Origin: Chlamydiota bacterium
GTDB lineage: Bacteria; Chlamydiota; Chlamydiia; Chlamydiales; Criblamydiaceae
Assembly (NCBI GenBank): GCA_013288845.1
Contig: JABDBB010000008.1
Coordinates: forward strand, 1-35,670
Length of the DNA: 35,670 nt
Reading direction: 5' to 3'
The notes below the pieces were generated by a model. It saw nothing but the letters and a program-made list of their open reading frames with translations. It made no database searches and had not been told where the DNA came from. Positions 8,162-15,878 of this stretch are shown here, one piece after another. Positions within the stretch are counted from its first letter, which is position 1, and each line of letters starts with the position of its first letter. The position numbers were made by a program, and so were the translations under genes.

Positions 8162-8947
8162 CTAATTTTTGAATTCCATAAATTTAGATTCTTCTAAAAG
8201 TTGTTTTACTCTTGGAATAGCTTGAAGAATATCGATTTCATACTCCTGTAGTAGATAGGCAAACGGGAAAAAATTTTGATCGTTTTCTACCCACCCTACA
8301 AACCACCGCACTTTTAGTTTTTTACCGGTTTCATCAACAGTGCTCCCCAATCCGGTTTTGCCAAATAATTTCCATCCGTGCGATATCTCTTCTTTAAACA
8401 GATGATTTTTCGTCATTTGAAGGGCCTTGCTTGAAATATGTAGTTTGTTTTGAATCATTTTTTGAATAAACTTGACTTGTTCTTTCGGAGAAATTTTTAA
8501 AGATGAACTTACCCATGCAGGATTGGTTGATCCCGGAGGTACCATTCCTGTAGAGAAATCCTGATTTCCATATTTAAATGAGGATAAATATTGCTCGATC
8601 GTTTCAAGACCAAGCTGCAAGGCGAGATTTTTTGAAAACCAAAGGCAAGAACGGTTCATCCAAGTCTCCGGAGTCTGAGATTGCTTCCATGACTCCAGGA
8701 AATCATCATACCCTTCCTGAAATTCCCAAGTGGGAGTTTGTTCATCCTGTAAAACTCCTGCATCATATCCCATTAAGCTTAGAACAATTTTAAAAGAAGA
8801 GGCAGGAGTAACCCGCTCCTCAATGTTAGACCCAAACTCTCTGATAATTTCATTCTTAGAACTGTTGATAAGAATGAAATTTTCTTCTCCGGGGAGCTGC
8901 TGACAAGAAAATCCTAAAAATGTCAATAACACGAAATATATTCTCAT
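8162..8947 (-). CDS. Class D (OXA-type) beta-lactamase-like protein
   Basis: The 261-residue protein has an N-terminal signal sequence with a Cys at 15 (LGFSC) that could be a lipoprotein site, then a penicillin-binding fold. Class D landmarks are in order: S50-S-F-K53 (nucleophile and carboxylatable lysine), S100-C-L in WMNRSCLWFSKNLALQLG (usually S-x-V), YGN at 126-128, and KTG at 197-199 followed by WFVGWVE. The match around S100 to YGN is very OXA-like. Substrates could be beta-lactams, or it may be a penicillin-binding relative with no resistance role. A GGAGG ribosome binding site precedes the ATG. It is convergent with ssrA and divergent from the oxygenase gene. The LxV-to-SCL change is worth noting when judging activity. 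Confidence 0.85.
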   Translation of the reverse strand: MRIYFVLLTFLGFSCQQLPGEENFILINSSKNEIIREFGSNIEERVTPASSFKIVLSLMGYDAGVLQDEQTPTWEFQEGYDDFLESWKQSQTPETWMNRSCLWFSKNLALQLGLETIEQYLSSFKYGNQDFSTGMVPPGSTNPAWVSSSLKISPKEQVKFIQKMIQNKLHISSKALQMTKNHLFKEEISHGWKLFGKTGLGSTVDETGKKLKVRWFVGWVENDQNFFPFAYLLQEYEIDILQAIPRVKQLLEESKFMEFKN

Positions 8948-9088
8948 TACCCTTTTTCCTCCGATTATGAAACCGGAGAAGATACCATACCTTTAGAAGT
9001 TTTAAAAAGAAAATAAAAAAAAGTATGTTTTTATTCAAAATTCCTTAAAATTTGATAGATTCAAAAAAATAAATTATGTGATGAATTC

Positions 9089-9964
9089 ATGGTTATCCAA
9101 AAAACTTTTTTTCTATTGATTTTCCCTTTATTTGCATTTCAATCTATGTATGCAACATCTCTTGCTGACCGGTTTAAGCAAACAGGCTATGTAGAAATTT
9201 GCAATGAGGAGCAACCGGCGGCAACGTTCGATTCTCTATATGCATCTTTCGATGCACTCATCGAATTTCTTCAGGCAAATCCGGTGTGGGCACAAAAATT
9301 ATACGGAGCAAAAGAGCGTTTTATTCGCTCAAAAGAAAGAAATTACTACTCCACCGATTTTTTTGGTTTCTACGACGAGTCAAAAAGAGAAGGAAGAAAC
9401 CAAATCGCTTTCTACTATTCGAATCATTTCCATGAATTTATTTGCTCTCATTACCCGGAATTCAACCAAACTTCCGCAATCATCAATTTTTTTGAAACTT
9501 GTCTTGAGATCCAAAAACCTTATGAGAATATATTCAAAGAGGCAGCAAGTGAGTTAGGCGTAGAAACAATTTTTTCTTCGAAGTCGGGTCGTCCCCCGAT
9601 CCTTTTGAAAGTAATCAAATATCTCCCCTCATACACTGCTACAAGACCTCATTACGACGGCACTGCATTTTCTCTTTTTCTCGATAGCACAGACAACGAA
9701 TCGCTTCTTCTTTCTCCTTATAAATCCTCATTAACAGTCGATGATTTTTCTTCTCCTCCCAGAGAGTTTTCCCAAAGGCACATCCAAAATTCTATCCTGC
9801 TTATTCCCGGAATACTTCTAACCGAATTTTCCATCTTCCCGACTCCCCACATTGTCATACAAAACTGCAAAACCCGATATGCAACAATCGCATTTGCTAT
9901 GAGACCTCACTACACTCCTCAAAAAATCGAACTTTCCCCTCTTCCGAACTTTAATAAACATTGA
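9089..9964 (+). CDS. Secreted 2OG-Fe(II) oxygenase-like protein
   Basis: The 291-residue protein starts with a cleavable signal peptide (FFLLIFPLFAFQSMYA). The body resembles the double-stranded beta-helix oxygenases: an HxD pair at His188/Asp190 in RPHYDGTAFSLFLD, a distal His254 in PTPHIVIQN, and an Arg263 in KTRYATIAFAMRP where 2-oxoglutarate would bind. This spacing matches isopenicillin-N-synthase-like or 2OG-Fe(II) enzymes. An exported version is odd because the cosubstrate is cytoplasmic, so it may act in the host cell or be inactive. No good Shine-Dalgarno sequence is seen. The next gene begins within or just after its stop, so the three genes 9089-13223 look like one operon. Assignment rests on motifs only. 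Confidence 0.55.
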   Translation: MVIQKTFFLLIFPLFAFQSMYATSLADRFKQTGYVEICNEEQPAATFDSLYASFDALIEFLQANPVWAQKLYGAKERFIRSKERNYYSTDFFGFYDESKREGRNQIAFYYSNHFHEFICSHYPEFNQTSAIINFFETCLEIQKPYENIFKEAASELGVETIFSSKSGRPPILLKVIKYLPSYTATRPHYDGTAFSLFLDSTDNESLLLSPYKSSLTVDDFSSPPREFSQRHIQNSILLIPGILLTEFSIFPTPHIVIQNCKTRYATIAFAMRPHYTPQKIELSPLPNFNKH

Positions 9965-10011
9965 ATAATTTTTTCTTTAATAGTAGGATAAAAAAAAATT
10001 ATAGGTTTTAC

Positions 10012-12561
10012 ATGTTCAAATATTTGACTTTTTTGTTCACTTCATCTTCCGTACCCTTATTCGCTCTAACAACGCTTGAGGTAACATTAAGCTCTGACAA
10101 CAGGCCGGGCGACTTCGGAGAGACAGGTGATTTGCGATATTGCCTGAATTCAATGAATCAAAATTTAAACACGACATCCGACGATTATGCAATTATTTTT
10201 GCCTTCCCCATGACCATTCAACTCAACGGAATCCTTCCGATTATTAACAACTCCTCAAATCCTGTGAATATTACAATCGGCAATCCGGGTTCTGTCTCTA
10301 CAGTGACAATTGACGGTAACAGCGGAGCTTACAGGGGATTTTTCATCCCGATGGGCAATGTAACAATCCAAAATATGATCTTTCAAAATCTGGCTGCTAC
10401 CGGAGGCGCCGGCGGAGACGGAATTTCAGGCGCCGGCGGCGGCATGGGGGCAGGAGGAGCCATTTATGCTCCTCAATTCTTTTTAAACGGTTTTAGTCCT
10501 TCCGTCACCTTAATAAATGTCTCGATCAATAACTGCTCTGCTATCGGCGGAAACGGGGGAAATTATTTAGGTCTCTCTTCTACAGGCAATGAAGGCGGCG
10601 GTGGGGGTGGCGGCTTTAGCGGAAACGGGGGCTCTGTTACGACTGTCGGAAGCACCGGAGGTGCCGGAGGGGGAGGTTTTGGCGGAGACGGCGGAGATGT
10701 CACCCTTTCGACTGACGACCCGATCGGCGGTGGAGGCGGCGGTGGCGGAGGTCTTGGATCCCGCGCTATTATAGGAACGCTCACAAACCTTGGTAACGGG
10801 GGCTCCGATCAGGACTCCGGCGGAGACGGCAGCGGTTATGGTCTTGCGATTTTCGCCGGTTCCGGAGGAGGGGGCAATGGGGGAGGAAACAATGCCGGCG
10901 GCGGCGGTGGCGGCGGTATAGGAGAATTGTCATTTTCAGGAGGAGGCGGAGGAGGAAGCGCAGGAACAGACGGAACACAGCCTGAAGGCTCTATAGCACC
11001 GGGAGGCAGTGCTGTACCTTCCGGAGGCAATGGAGGAGACGGCGGAGGCGGTGGCGGCGGAGGGGTTGTCATAACCGCTCTTACAAATGGGGTCGACGGA
11101 CAGGCAGGGAGCGGCGGCTATGGCGGAGGTGGCGGCGGCGGCGCCGGTACCGGTGCTTCTGATATGGCTTATACAGTACAAGGCGGATCGGGAGGAATCG
11201 GCGGCGGCGGCGGAGGTGGTGGAGTCGACCAATCCGGTACGACACCTGCAGAAGGGGGTAACTCTCTTGGTGGTGGCGGAGGCGGTGGCGGCGGACCCTC
11301 TAACAGCTCAAATGCCTTGGGCGGAACTGATATAGGAAATCTCGGCGGCGGATCAGGAGGAATGGGTGATAATACCGTCGGAACCGGCTTCGGAGGTGGC
11401 GGCGGAGGCGGCGGAAGCGGGCTCGGAGGCGCTATTTTTGTTGATAGTAATTTGAATTTTACTATACAAGCCCTCTCTGGGATCCCCACAATCTTCAACA
11501 CATCAAACAATACGACACAAGCCGGAACGCCCGGAACCGGCAGCCCCGGAGGTTCGGACGGTACCGACGGCTCAGCATTGGGAAACAGTATTTTCCTGCG
11601 CACGGGTTCTTCTCTTACATTCTTGGCGCAGGATGCCGACGATCTTTTGACTCTCGGCGAGCAGGTTTCCTTTGTTGATGATACCGTTTTCGGCGGCCAA
11701 GGGACAAATGTCTTTGTCGGAGGAAACGGAACTGTTATTTACAACGGAACAACCGATTATCAAGGCTCTGTCCTGATCAACAATGCGAACTTTAAAGTGA
11801 ACGGACTGATCGATGAAGCATCTATTTCGGTCTGTAGAAACATTGGCTTTAGTCCGCAAAGAGGTACATTGAGCGGGATCGGGACTTTGACAGGAAATGT
11901 CTTCGTCAACTCCGGAATAATTTCTCCGGACACGGGAGGAACACTTACTCTGGGAAGTTTGTCTCTACATTCAGCGGATCTGCCGGACAATACCCTTGGA
12001 AGTCTTGTACACACCGAAATTGATTCCGGCAGCACACCTTCCGTCGTCGCTGTTACAGGATCTGCATCGTTAGCAGGCAACTTGGAGATTGATTTAAATC
12101 CAAATGCTCTGCCCGGATCATATATAATTCTCACCTCATCCGGCATTACAGGCACCTTTGATTCTATCACATTTACGGGAACAACTCCGCTTTATGCACT
12201 CTCTTATCTTCCGATCGGAAATCCTACATTTGTGCAATTTGACTTTTTAGGCTTCCCGCCGCCTCCAAACATTTTACAACCGCCTACTAATCTTCAAGGT
12301 AACCAAAAGAAAAATGATTTCGGATTAGAATATGAACTATACAACCAACTGACATGGACACCTTCTGTCTCATCCGTCACCGGTTATTTTATTTATCGTG
12401 ACGGAAAGAAAATTGCAGAGGTAAATGCCGCCGAAAATTCCTATAGTGATCACAACAGAATAAAAGGAGTTTCCTACCTCTATGCCGTTACTGCATTTAA
12501 CGCAGCCGGCGATGAAAGTTCACCGGTCAATATCCTCATTACACCTAAGGACACAAAATGA
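10012..12561 (+). CDS. Glycine-rich Pmp/autotransporter-like surface protein with FN3-like C-terminus
   Basis: I choose the ATG at 10012 (849 residues) because MFKYLTFLFTSSSVPLFA is a good signal peptide; the frame also allows a TTG at 9961. Residues about 20-130 look like the first turns of a parallel beta-helix (TVTIDGNSG, NVTIQNMIFQN). From about 130 to 476 the chain is dominated by runs of Gly. This block is bracketed by two GGAI motifs (about residues 148 and 474), a repeat motif typical of chlamydial Pmp proteins. After it comes an autotransporter-passenger-like stretch (GTLSGIGTLTGNVFVNSG, GGTLTLGSLSL). The end (about 753-849) reads as a fibronectin-III-like domain, PPTNLQG to GDESSPVNILITP. 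There is no C-terminal beta-barrel. The next gene, which overlaps by 4 bp, encodes a barrel. Probably exported and surface-exposed. Confidence 0.75.
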   Translation: MFKYLTFLFTSSSVPLFALTTLEVTLSSDNRPGDFGETGDLRYCLNSMNQNLNTTSDDYAIIFAFPMTIQLNGILPIINNSSNPVNITIGNPGSVSTVTIDGNSGAYRGFFIPMGNVTIQNMIFQNLAATGGAGGDGISGAGGGMGAGGAIYAPQFFLNGFSPSVTLINVSINNCSAIGGNGGNYLGLSSTGNEGGGGGGGFSGNGGSVTTVGSTGGAGGGGFGGDGGDVTLSTDDPIGGGGGGGGGLGSRAIIGTLTNLGNGGSDQDSGGDGSGYGLAIFAGSGGGGNGGGNNAGGGGGGGIGELSFSGGGGGGSAGTDGTQPEGSIAPGGSAVPSGGNGGDGGGGGGGGVVITALTNGVDGQAGSGGYGGGGGGGAGTGASDMAYTVQGGSGGIGGGGGGGGVDQSGTTPAEGGNSLGGGGGGGGGPSNSSNALGGTDIGNLGGGSGGMGDNTVGTGFGGGGGGGGSGLGGAIFVDSNLNFTIQALSGIPTIFNTSNNTTQAGTPGTGSPGGSDGTDGSALGNSIFLRTGSSLTFLAQDADDLLTLGEQVSFVDDTVFGGQGTNVFVGGNGTVIYNGTTDYQGSVLINNANFKVNGLIDEASISVCRNIGFSPQRGTLSGIGTLTGNVFVNSGIISPDTGGTLTLGSLSLHSADLPDNTLGSLVHTEIDSGSTPSVVAVTGSASLAGNLEIDLNPNALPGSYIILTSSGITGTFDSITFTGTTPLYALSYLPIGNPTFVQFDFLGFPPPPNILQPPTNLQGNQKKNDFGLEYELYNQLTWTPSVSSVTGYFIYRDGKKIAEVNAAENSYSDHNRIKGVSYLYAVTAFNAAGDESSPVNILITPKDTK

Positions 12562-13223
12562 TAAATCCGCTCTTCAAATTCAAAATATTTTTTCTGTTCT
12601 TATTAACCATTTCATCAACACCATCAATTGCACAAATACCTTACAATAAACAACTTGTGCAAGAAGCTAACTCATGTCGATTTTCTCAGCCGGTAGCCGC
12701 AATCAAAACGGGATATTTCTTTTTCTCTGATTCTAAAATGCGCGAGATCTATGATAAAGACGGCTTTGATATTCAGCTCTGTGCTTCTTATCCTTTATGG
12801 AACCTGACCGGTAGATGGACCCTCAATGCATACGGTGCTGTAGAGTATTTTCACCGATCAGGCAAATCAATCAATGAAGAACAACACACATCGTTATGGT
12901 CGGTTCCGGTCAATATAGGCCTTCAGCCGGCCTACACGATTAATGCTGATACACAATATTATTTTTCTATCGGACCTCGCTATTTCTATATCCGCCAACA
13001 CAACGACACTTCTTTTGTCGATAAAAACAGATCAGGAAAAGATCTTGGCCTTTTTGTAAATACGGGCTTAAAATATGTTCTATGCCCTCGTTTTGTGATC
13101 GATATTTTCGGAGAATATTCCTACGCTAAAACGCATTTTCATACCGGAAAATCCGGCGTCTATTCGAAAAATACTCAAGTCGGAGGCTTCACATTTGGCG
13201 GAGGACTCGGATACAAATTTTAA
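12558..13223 (+). CDS. Small outer-membrane beta-barrel protein
   Basis: The 221-residue protein has a signal peptide (FFLFLLTISSTPSIAQ) and then alternating amphipathic strands rich in Tyr, Phe and Gly, such as LNAYGAVEYFH, YYFSIGPRYFYIRQ, FVIDIFGEYSYAKTHF and TFGGGLGYKF. It ends in Phe, the classic C-terminal outer-membrane insertion signal. Size suggests about eight strands. Its ATG overlaps the stop of the glycine-rich gene (ATGA), and AAGGA lies upstream, so the two are translationally coupled. It could anchor or export the glycine-rich partner, or be a separate porin-like protein. No named family recognised. Confidence 0.75.
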   Translation: MINPLFKFKIFFLFLLTISSTPSIAQIPYNKQLVQEANSCRFSQPVAAIKTGYFFFSDSKMREIYDKDGFDIQLCASYPLWNLTGRWTLNAYGAVEYFHRSGKSINEEQHTSLWSVPVNIGLQPAYTINADTQYYFSIGPRYFYIRQHNDTSFVDKNRSGKDLGLFVNTGLKYVLCPRFVIDIFGEYSYAKTHFHTGKSGVYSKNTQVGGFTFGGGLGYKF

Positions 13224-13274
13224 ACGCTGCACGAGTCCGACACCTCTTTCGCAAGCCTTTTTTTTAAAAAATAT

Positions 13275-13303
13275 TTGGCAAATATTTACAATTAAGATAA
13301 GTT
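13275..13303 (+). promoter_or_regulatory. Possible promoter for the 13342 gene pair
   Basis: TTGGCA at 13275-13280 is followed 17 bp later by TAAGTT at 13298-13303. The -35 box is good and the -10 box is weak. It lies in the only gap in the 9089-14690 gene run, about 40 bp before the next start codon. Confidence 0.3.
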
Positions 13304-13341
13304 GAAACAGAATAAACGCAAATCCTGAATAGAGGCTGATA

Positions 13342-13902
13342 ATGTTGATTAAACAATGTACCTCCGGAAAAAACGGCTATGTAGCGCTCTTTTTATTGCT
13401 ATTTATTGGTTTAGCCTGCCACTCGCACACTTTATATGGTGTCAGCCGCACTGAACCGGAAACTATGTCCTATTATCTTTATATCGCCGATTTTGCAGAA
13501 AGCTTTATTGAAATACCGACATCTAATGTATCGGGATCAAGTCCGACAATAGCTTCGAGTTACCTCGCAGGAAGGGCGCCTGTTTATAACAGCGCAGACA
13601 ATACAAAGGTCGGGACATGCTCCGCCTCTTTTTTATCTATGCAAAACGCAGACGGAATTTATACTGATATCTCCAACTATTTCTCTGTTGCTAACGGGCT
13701 AATCGTAACCTGGTTTACACCGACAACATTACTCAATTTAGAATTAGACAGTCTCATAAACTCCATGGTTACCGAATGCACTGTCTTGGCCTCCACAAAG
13801 GTTGGATTTGCCCCTTTTTACGGACAAACATTTAGCTTAATTGTTTCATCGGACGGTGAAAAAATTCATTTTCAATTTACAAGAATCGGAACGATTTTCT
13901 AA
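13342..13902 (+). CDS. Small secreted protein, possibly dirigent/AOC-like barrel
   Basis: The 186-residue protein has an N-terminal hydrophobic export signal (ALFLLLFIGLACHSHTLYG) after a basic stretch. The mature part contains YLYIADF, then SSYLAGRAPVYNSADNTKVGTCSASFLS and later ECTVLASTKVGFAPFYGQTF. The order of a GRAPVYN turn, a GTCSASF strand and a late beta-rich half recalls the small allene-oxide-cyclase/dirigent barrel fold, but this is a weak impression and I know no family by name. GAGG lies 8 bp before the ATG. It is followed after 11 bp by an outer-membrane barrel gene and is probably cotranscribed with it. Confidence 0.6.
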   Translation: MLIKQCTSGKNGYVALFLLLFIGLACHSHTLYGVSRTEPETMSYYLYIADFAESFIEIPTSNVSGSSPTIASSYLAGRAPVYNSADNTKVGTCSASFLSMQNADGIYTDISNYFSVANGLIVTWFTPTTLLNLELDSLINSMVTECTVLASTKVGFAPFYGQTFSLIVSSDGEKIHFQFTRIGTIF

Positions 13903-13913
13903 AAAGGAACTTT

Positions 13914-14690
13914 ATGAAGCTCTTCTTAGCCACACTTTCTCTGTTTGCAATCACCGCTTCAGGTCACGCTGCATGTTGCTGCCAACCAAAAGATTATTCT
14001 TTCTATGCTAAAATCGACTCGGGCATCTCATGCTCTGAATCAGCCAATGTCGTAGCACCCTCCCCGCCATGGAATCCGGCAATTCAAGGGTATAATGCAA
14101 AATTAGGAAATCGCCCCATTGCCGGCTTAAGCATAGGTTGCGAGTGGCGACGTATAGTAGATTTGGAAGTCAATTTTTCCAATCGCTCCGTTTTTAAATA
14201 CAGAAAATTCCAAACTGCCGTTAATGGCAGCGGATCTTATACAAGACAATTCGACCTCAATGTCACGCCCGTTCTCTTTTCAGCAAATCTTCTCGGACGA
14301 GACATCTCTTGTTTAAATTGGGATATCGGCTGCGGCAAAATCTATCCGATGATAGGTGCCGGATTGGGTGTCAGCAATCTGCTGATCACAAACTACAGGA
14401 CAACAGGACTGCCTCCTAGCGGAGACTCCTCCCCATACGCAAGTTTTTCTGCGGAAAATCAATATACGCTACACAAAAATTTTACTTATACGGTTCTTGC
14501 AGGCATTGAATACTGCTACAAAGACTCTTGGGCAATCGGAACAGGTTATCGGCTGTTTAATGCCGGTCATTTTAAAGGGCCTCGATACCAAAGAGTCGCC
14601 GACGGATCTGCTGTTGATGTAGCCGGCGATGCATGGAAGATGCGGTTCAGAGCAAATGAATGGTTCATTGAATTTAAAATCTTCATCTAA
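13914..14690 (+). CDS. Outer-membrane beta-barrel protein
   Basis: The 258-residue protein has a signal peptide ending GHA, then a Cys-rich start (CCCQPKDYSFYAKIDSG). Amphipathic strands follow, including RPIAGLSIGCEWRRIVDLEVNFSN, FTYTVLAGIEYCYKDSWAIGTGYRLF and a C-terminal MRFRANEWFIEFKIFI. Alternation and aromatic girdle residues fit an OmpW/OmpA-like or surface-antigen barrel of eight or so strands. Several Cys residues could form the disulfide cross-links that stabilise chlamydial outer membranes; that is inference. AAGGA lies before the ATG. Its stop is followed within 10 bp by the 9-bp repeat module. Confidence 0.75.
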   Translation: MKLFLATLSLFAITASGHAACCCQPKDYSFYAKIDSGISCSESANVVAPSPPWNPAIQGYNAKLGNRPIAGLSIGCEWRRIVDLEVNFSNRSVFKYRKFQTAVNGSGSYTRQFDLNVTPVLFSANLLGRDISCLNWDIGCGKIYPMIGAGLGVSNLLITNYRTTGLPPSGDSSPYASFSAENQYTLHKNFTYTVLAGIEYCYKDSWAIGTGYRLFNAGHFKGPRYQRVADGSAVDVAGDAWKMRFRANEWFIEFKIFI

Positions 14691-14699
14691 AGAATAGAC

Positions 14700-14876
14700 A
14701 TGGACAGTATGGACAGTATGGACAGTATGGACAGTATGGACAGTATGGACAGTAATATTGTTGGTTTTTGATGTTTACTAGTCTATAATTAACTACTCTT
14801 TTTGTTGTCCATGTTGTCCATGTTGTCCATGTTGTCCATGTTGTCCATGTTGTCCATGTTGTCCATGTTGTCCGGG
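14700..14876. repeat. Module A: opposing 9-bp tandem arrays around a 51-bp core
   Basis: Six perfect copies of ATGGACAGT (14700-14753) are followed by a 51-bp core (14754-14804) and then seven perfect copies of TTGTCCATG plus one diverged copy, TTGTCCGGG (14805-14876). ATGGACA in the left array is the complement of TGTCCAT in the right array, so the module can fold into a long interrupted hairpin. The core contains the stop codon and last residues of the - strand four-helix-bundle gene, and the right array encodes its HGQ tail. On the + strand the left array reads as (Met-Asp-Ser)6 before a stop, probably not a real gene. A second copy lies at 16383-16486 in the same orientation. Confidence 0.92.
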
Positions 14877-15431
14877 TTTTCGTGCGGCTACACGCGTGTG
14901 ATACAACCGCTCCGTAAAACCACCATCGCGCTGAAATGCATTTGCCTGTGCCTCAAGCTGCCGACTCAACAAAATACAGGCCACAGAAATCAAAACCAAA
15001 ACCCCGTTTGCCGCTATTTCTGATATATTCCCTTCTTCTTTTTTTGCCTGCTCTTTCACCCATAACGCAAATTGATCAGCAGTCTGAAACCGCCGGTTAA
15101 TCACCTCACGCCGACGAGGGTCTGCATAGTCCCACACTTTCAGCTGGTTCTGTCTTAAGAAATCCTCATAATCAAGCTTTAATTCTTCAATACTCGCTCT
15201 TGCCACATTCGTCAGCTTCAATTCAGTTTTTTTTGATGTTCCCGACGCCTGACTCCCTTCTGCAATATTTTGCACTCCGGAACGTGCCGCCTGAACCATC
15301 TGATCATGCGTTCGACTAAATGTTCCGATAAACCGATTACAAAATCGCTGTGTGATATCAAATATCAAACGGGCAATTTGAAAAGATTTTAATGTCCGAT
15401 AACCACCATGTTTTTGTATTAACGCATCCAT
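14793..15431 (-). CDS. Four-helix-bundle (S23/IVP-like) protein with suffix domain and HGQ-repeat tail
   Basis: I choose the ATG at 15431 (212 residues), because GGGGAAGG precedes it; an in-frame ATG at 15446 directly abuts the upstream stop and has no such site. Residues about 8-105 form the four-helix-bundle domain also found in proteins encoded by 23S rRNA intervening sequences and in Avd of diversity-generating retroelements: SRTHDQMVQAARSGVQNIAEG, then SIEELKLDYEDFLRQ. A suffix domain follows with SEIAANGVLVLISVACIL and RQLEAQ, then GGFTERLYHTRVAARK. The tail is (His-Gly-Gln)7-Gln-Lys-Glu, coded by the 9-bp array of module A. Third gene of a - strand trio. Role unknown; a nucleic-acid-associated function is possible. 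Confidence 0.8.
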   Translation of the reverse strand: MDALIQKHGGYRTLKSFQIARLIFDITQRFCNRFIGTFSRTHDQMVQAARSGVQNIAEGSQASGTSKKTELKLTNVARASIEELKLDYEDFLRQNQLKVWDYADPRRREVINRRFQTADQFALWVKEQAKKEEGNISEIAANGVLVLISVACILLSRQLEAQANAFQRDGGFTERLYHTRVAARKPGQHGQHGQHGQHGQHGQHGQHGQQKE

Positions 15432-15446
15432 AAACACCTTCCCCAT

Positions 15447-15878
15447 TTACTTTCGTAATTCACAGTCCCCGGGCATAACAGCGACCAATTGACCGTTCTT
15501 CCACAGGCCAACCAACAGTTTATTGTTAAAACGCCCAAAGGCTCGACATCCTATTGCAAACAAGTTTAACTCTACATAAAAGAAAAGAACGAATCGCACT
15601 AACCATCCGGGAAACAACTTTCCAAAAATAACCAATGCCGGGATGTTATAAAAAACAAGACTAAGAATCAAGGCAGTCAACATGGTAAAAAGAGAGATAG
15701 CTAAAGGCAATCTAATATTTTTTGATATAAACTCTATCATTCGATAAAGAGGCTTTAGTATTTGTGTTCCTAATTTTTCGCCAAAACTTATCTCATATGC
15801 TTTATCAATTCCCTCGGCTGAGATTAACTTACCTGCAAAAACAAAAAAAAATCCCTCTTTCCAAGACCAACTATTCAT
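15447..15878 (-). CDS. Small two-helix membrane protein, paralog of the 15875-16285 product
   Basis: The 143-residue protein has two hydrophobic segments, LPLAISLFTMLTALILSLVF and a second from LFPGWLVRFVLFFYVELNLF, followed by a conserved cytoplasmic-looking FAIGCRAFGRFNNKLLVGLW. The neighbouring upstream gene ends with FGIGMRAFGRFTNQLLLKHY, so the two are clear paralogs. Its ATG overlaps the upstream stop (ATGA), and its own TAA is directly followed by the extra ATG of the four-helix-bundle gene, so the trio looks translationally linked. I do not recognise the family. Being about equal in size, the two could form a heteromer in the membrane. Confidence 0.65.
   Translation of the reverse strand: MNSWSWKEGFFFVFAGKLISAEGIDKAYEISFGEKLGTQILKPLYRMIEFISKNIRLPLAISLFTMLTALILSLVFYNIPALVIFGKLFPGWLVRFVLFFYVELNLFAIGCRAFGRFNNKLLVGLWKNGQLVAVMPGDCELRK

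Noticed and set aside
10563-11603. Several - strand frames rich in proline and a + strand alanine-rich frame inside the glycine-rich gene
   Set aside because: They are the antisense and off-frame readings of GGC/GGA runs; none has a ribosome binding site or export signal, and the forward gene has both a signal peptide and domain context.
14700-14771. Small + strand frame (Met-Asp-Ser)6 followed by Asn-Ile-Val-Gly-Phe
   Set aside because: No ribosome binding site, and module B keeps only two units; it is best read as repeat DNA.
14949-15020. Transmembrane helix in the four-helix-bundle protein (AANGVLVLISVACILLSRQL)
   Set aside because: This matches the helix of the suffix domain, which has the same place and ends in RQL in related proteins as I recall them; a membrane anchor is possible but not needed.
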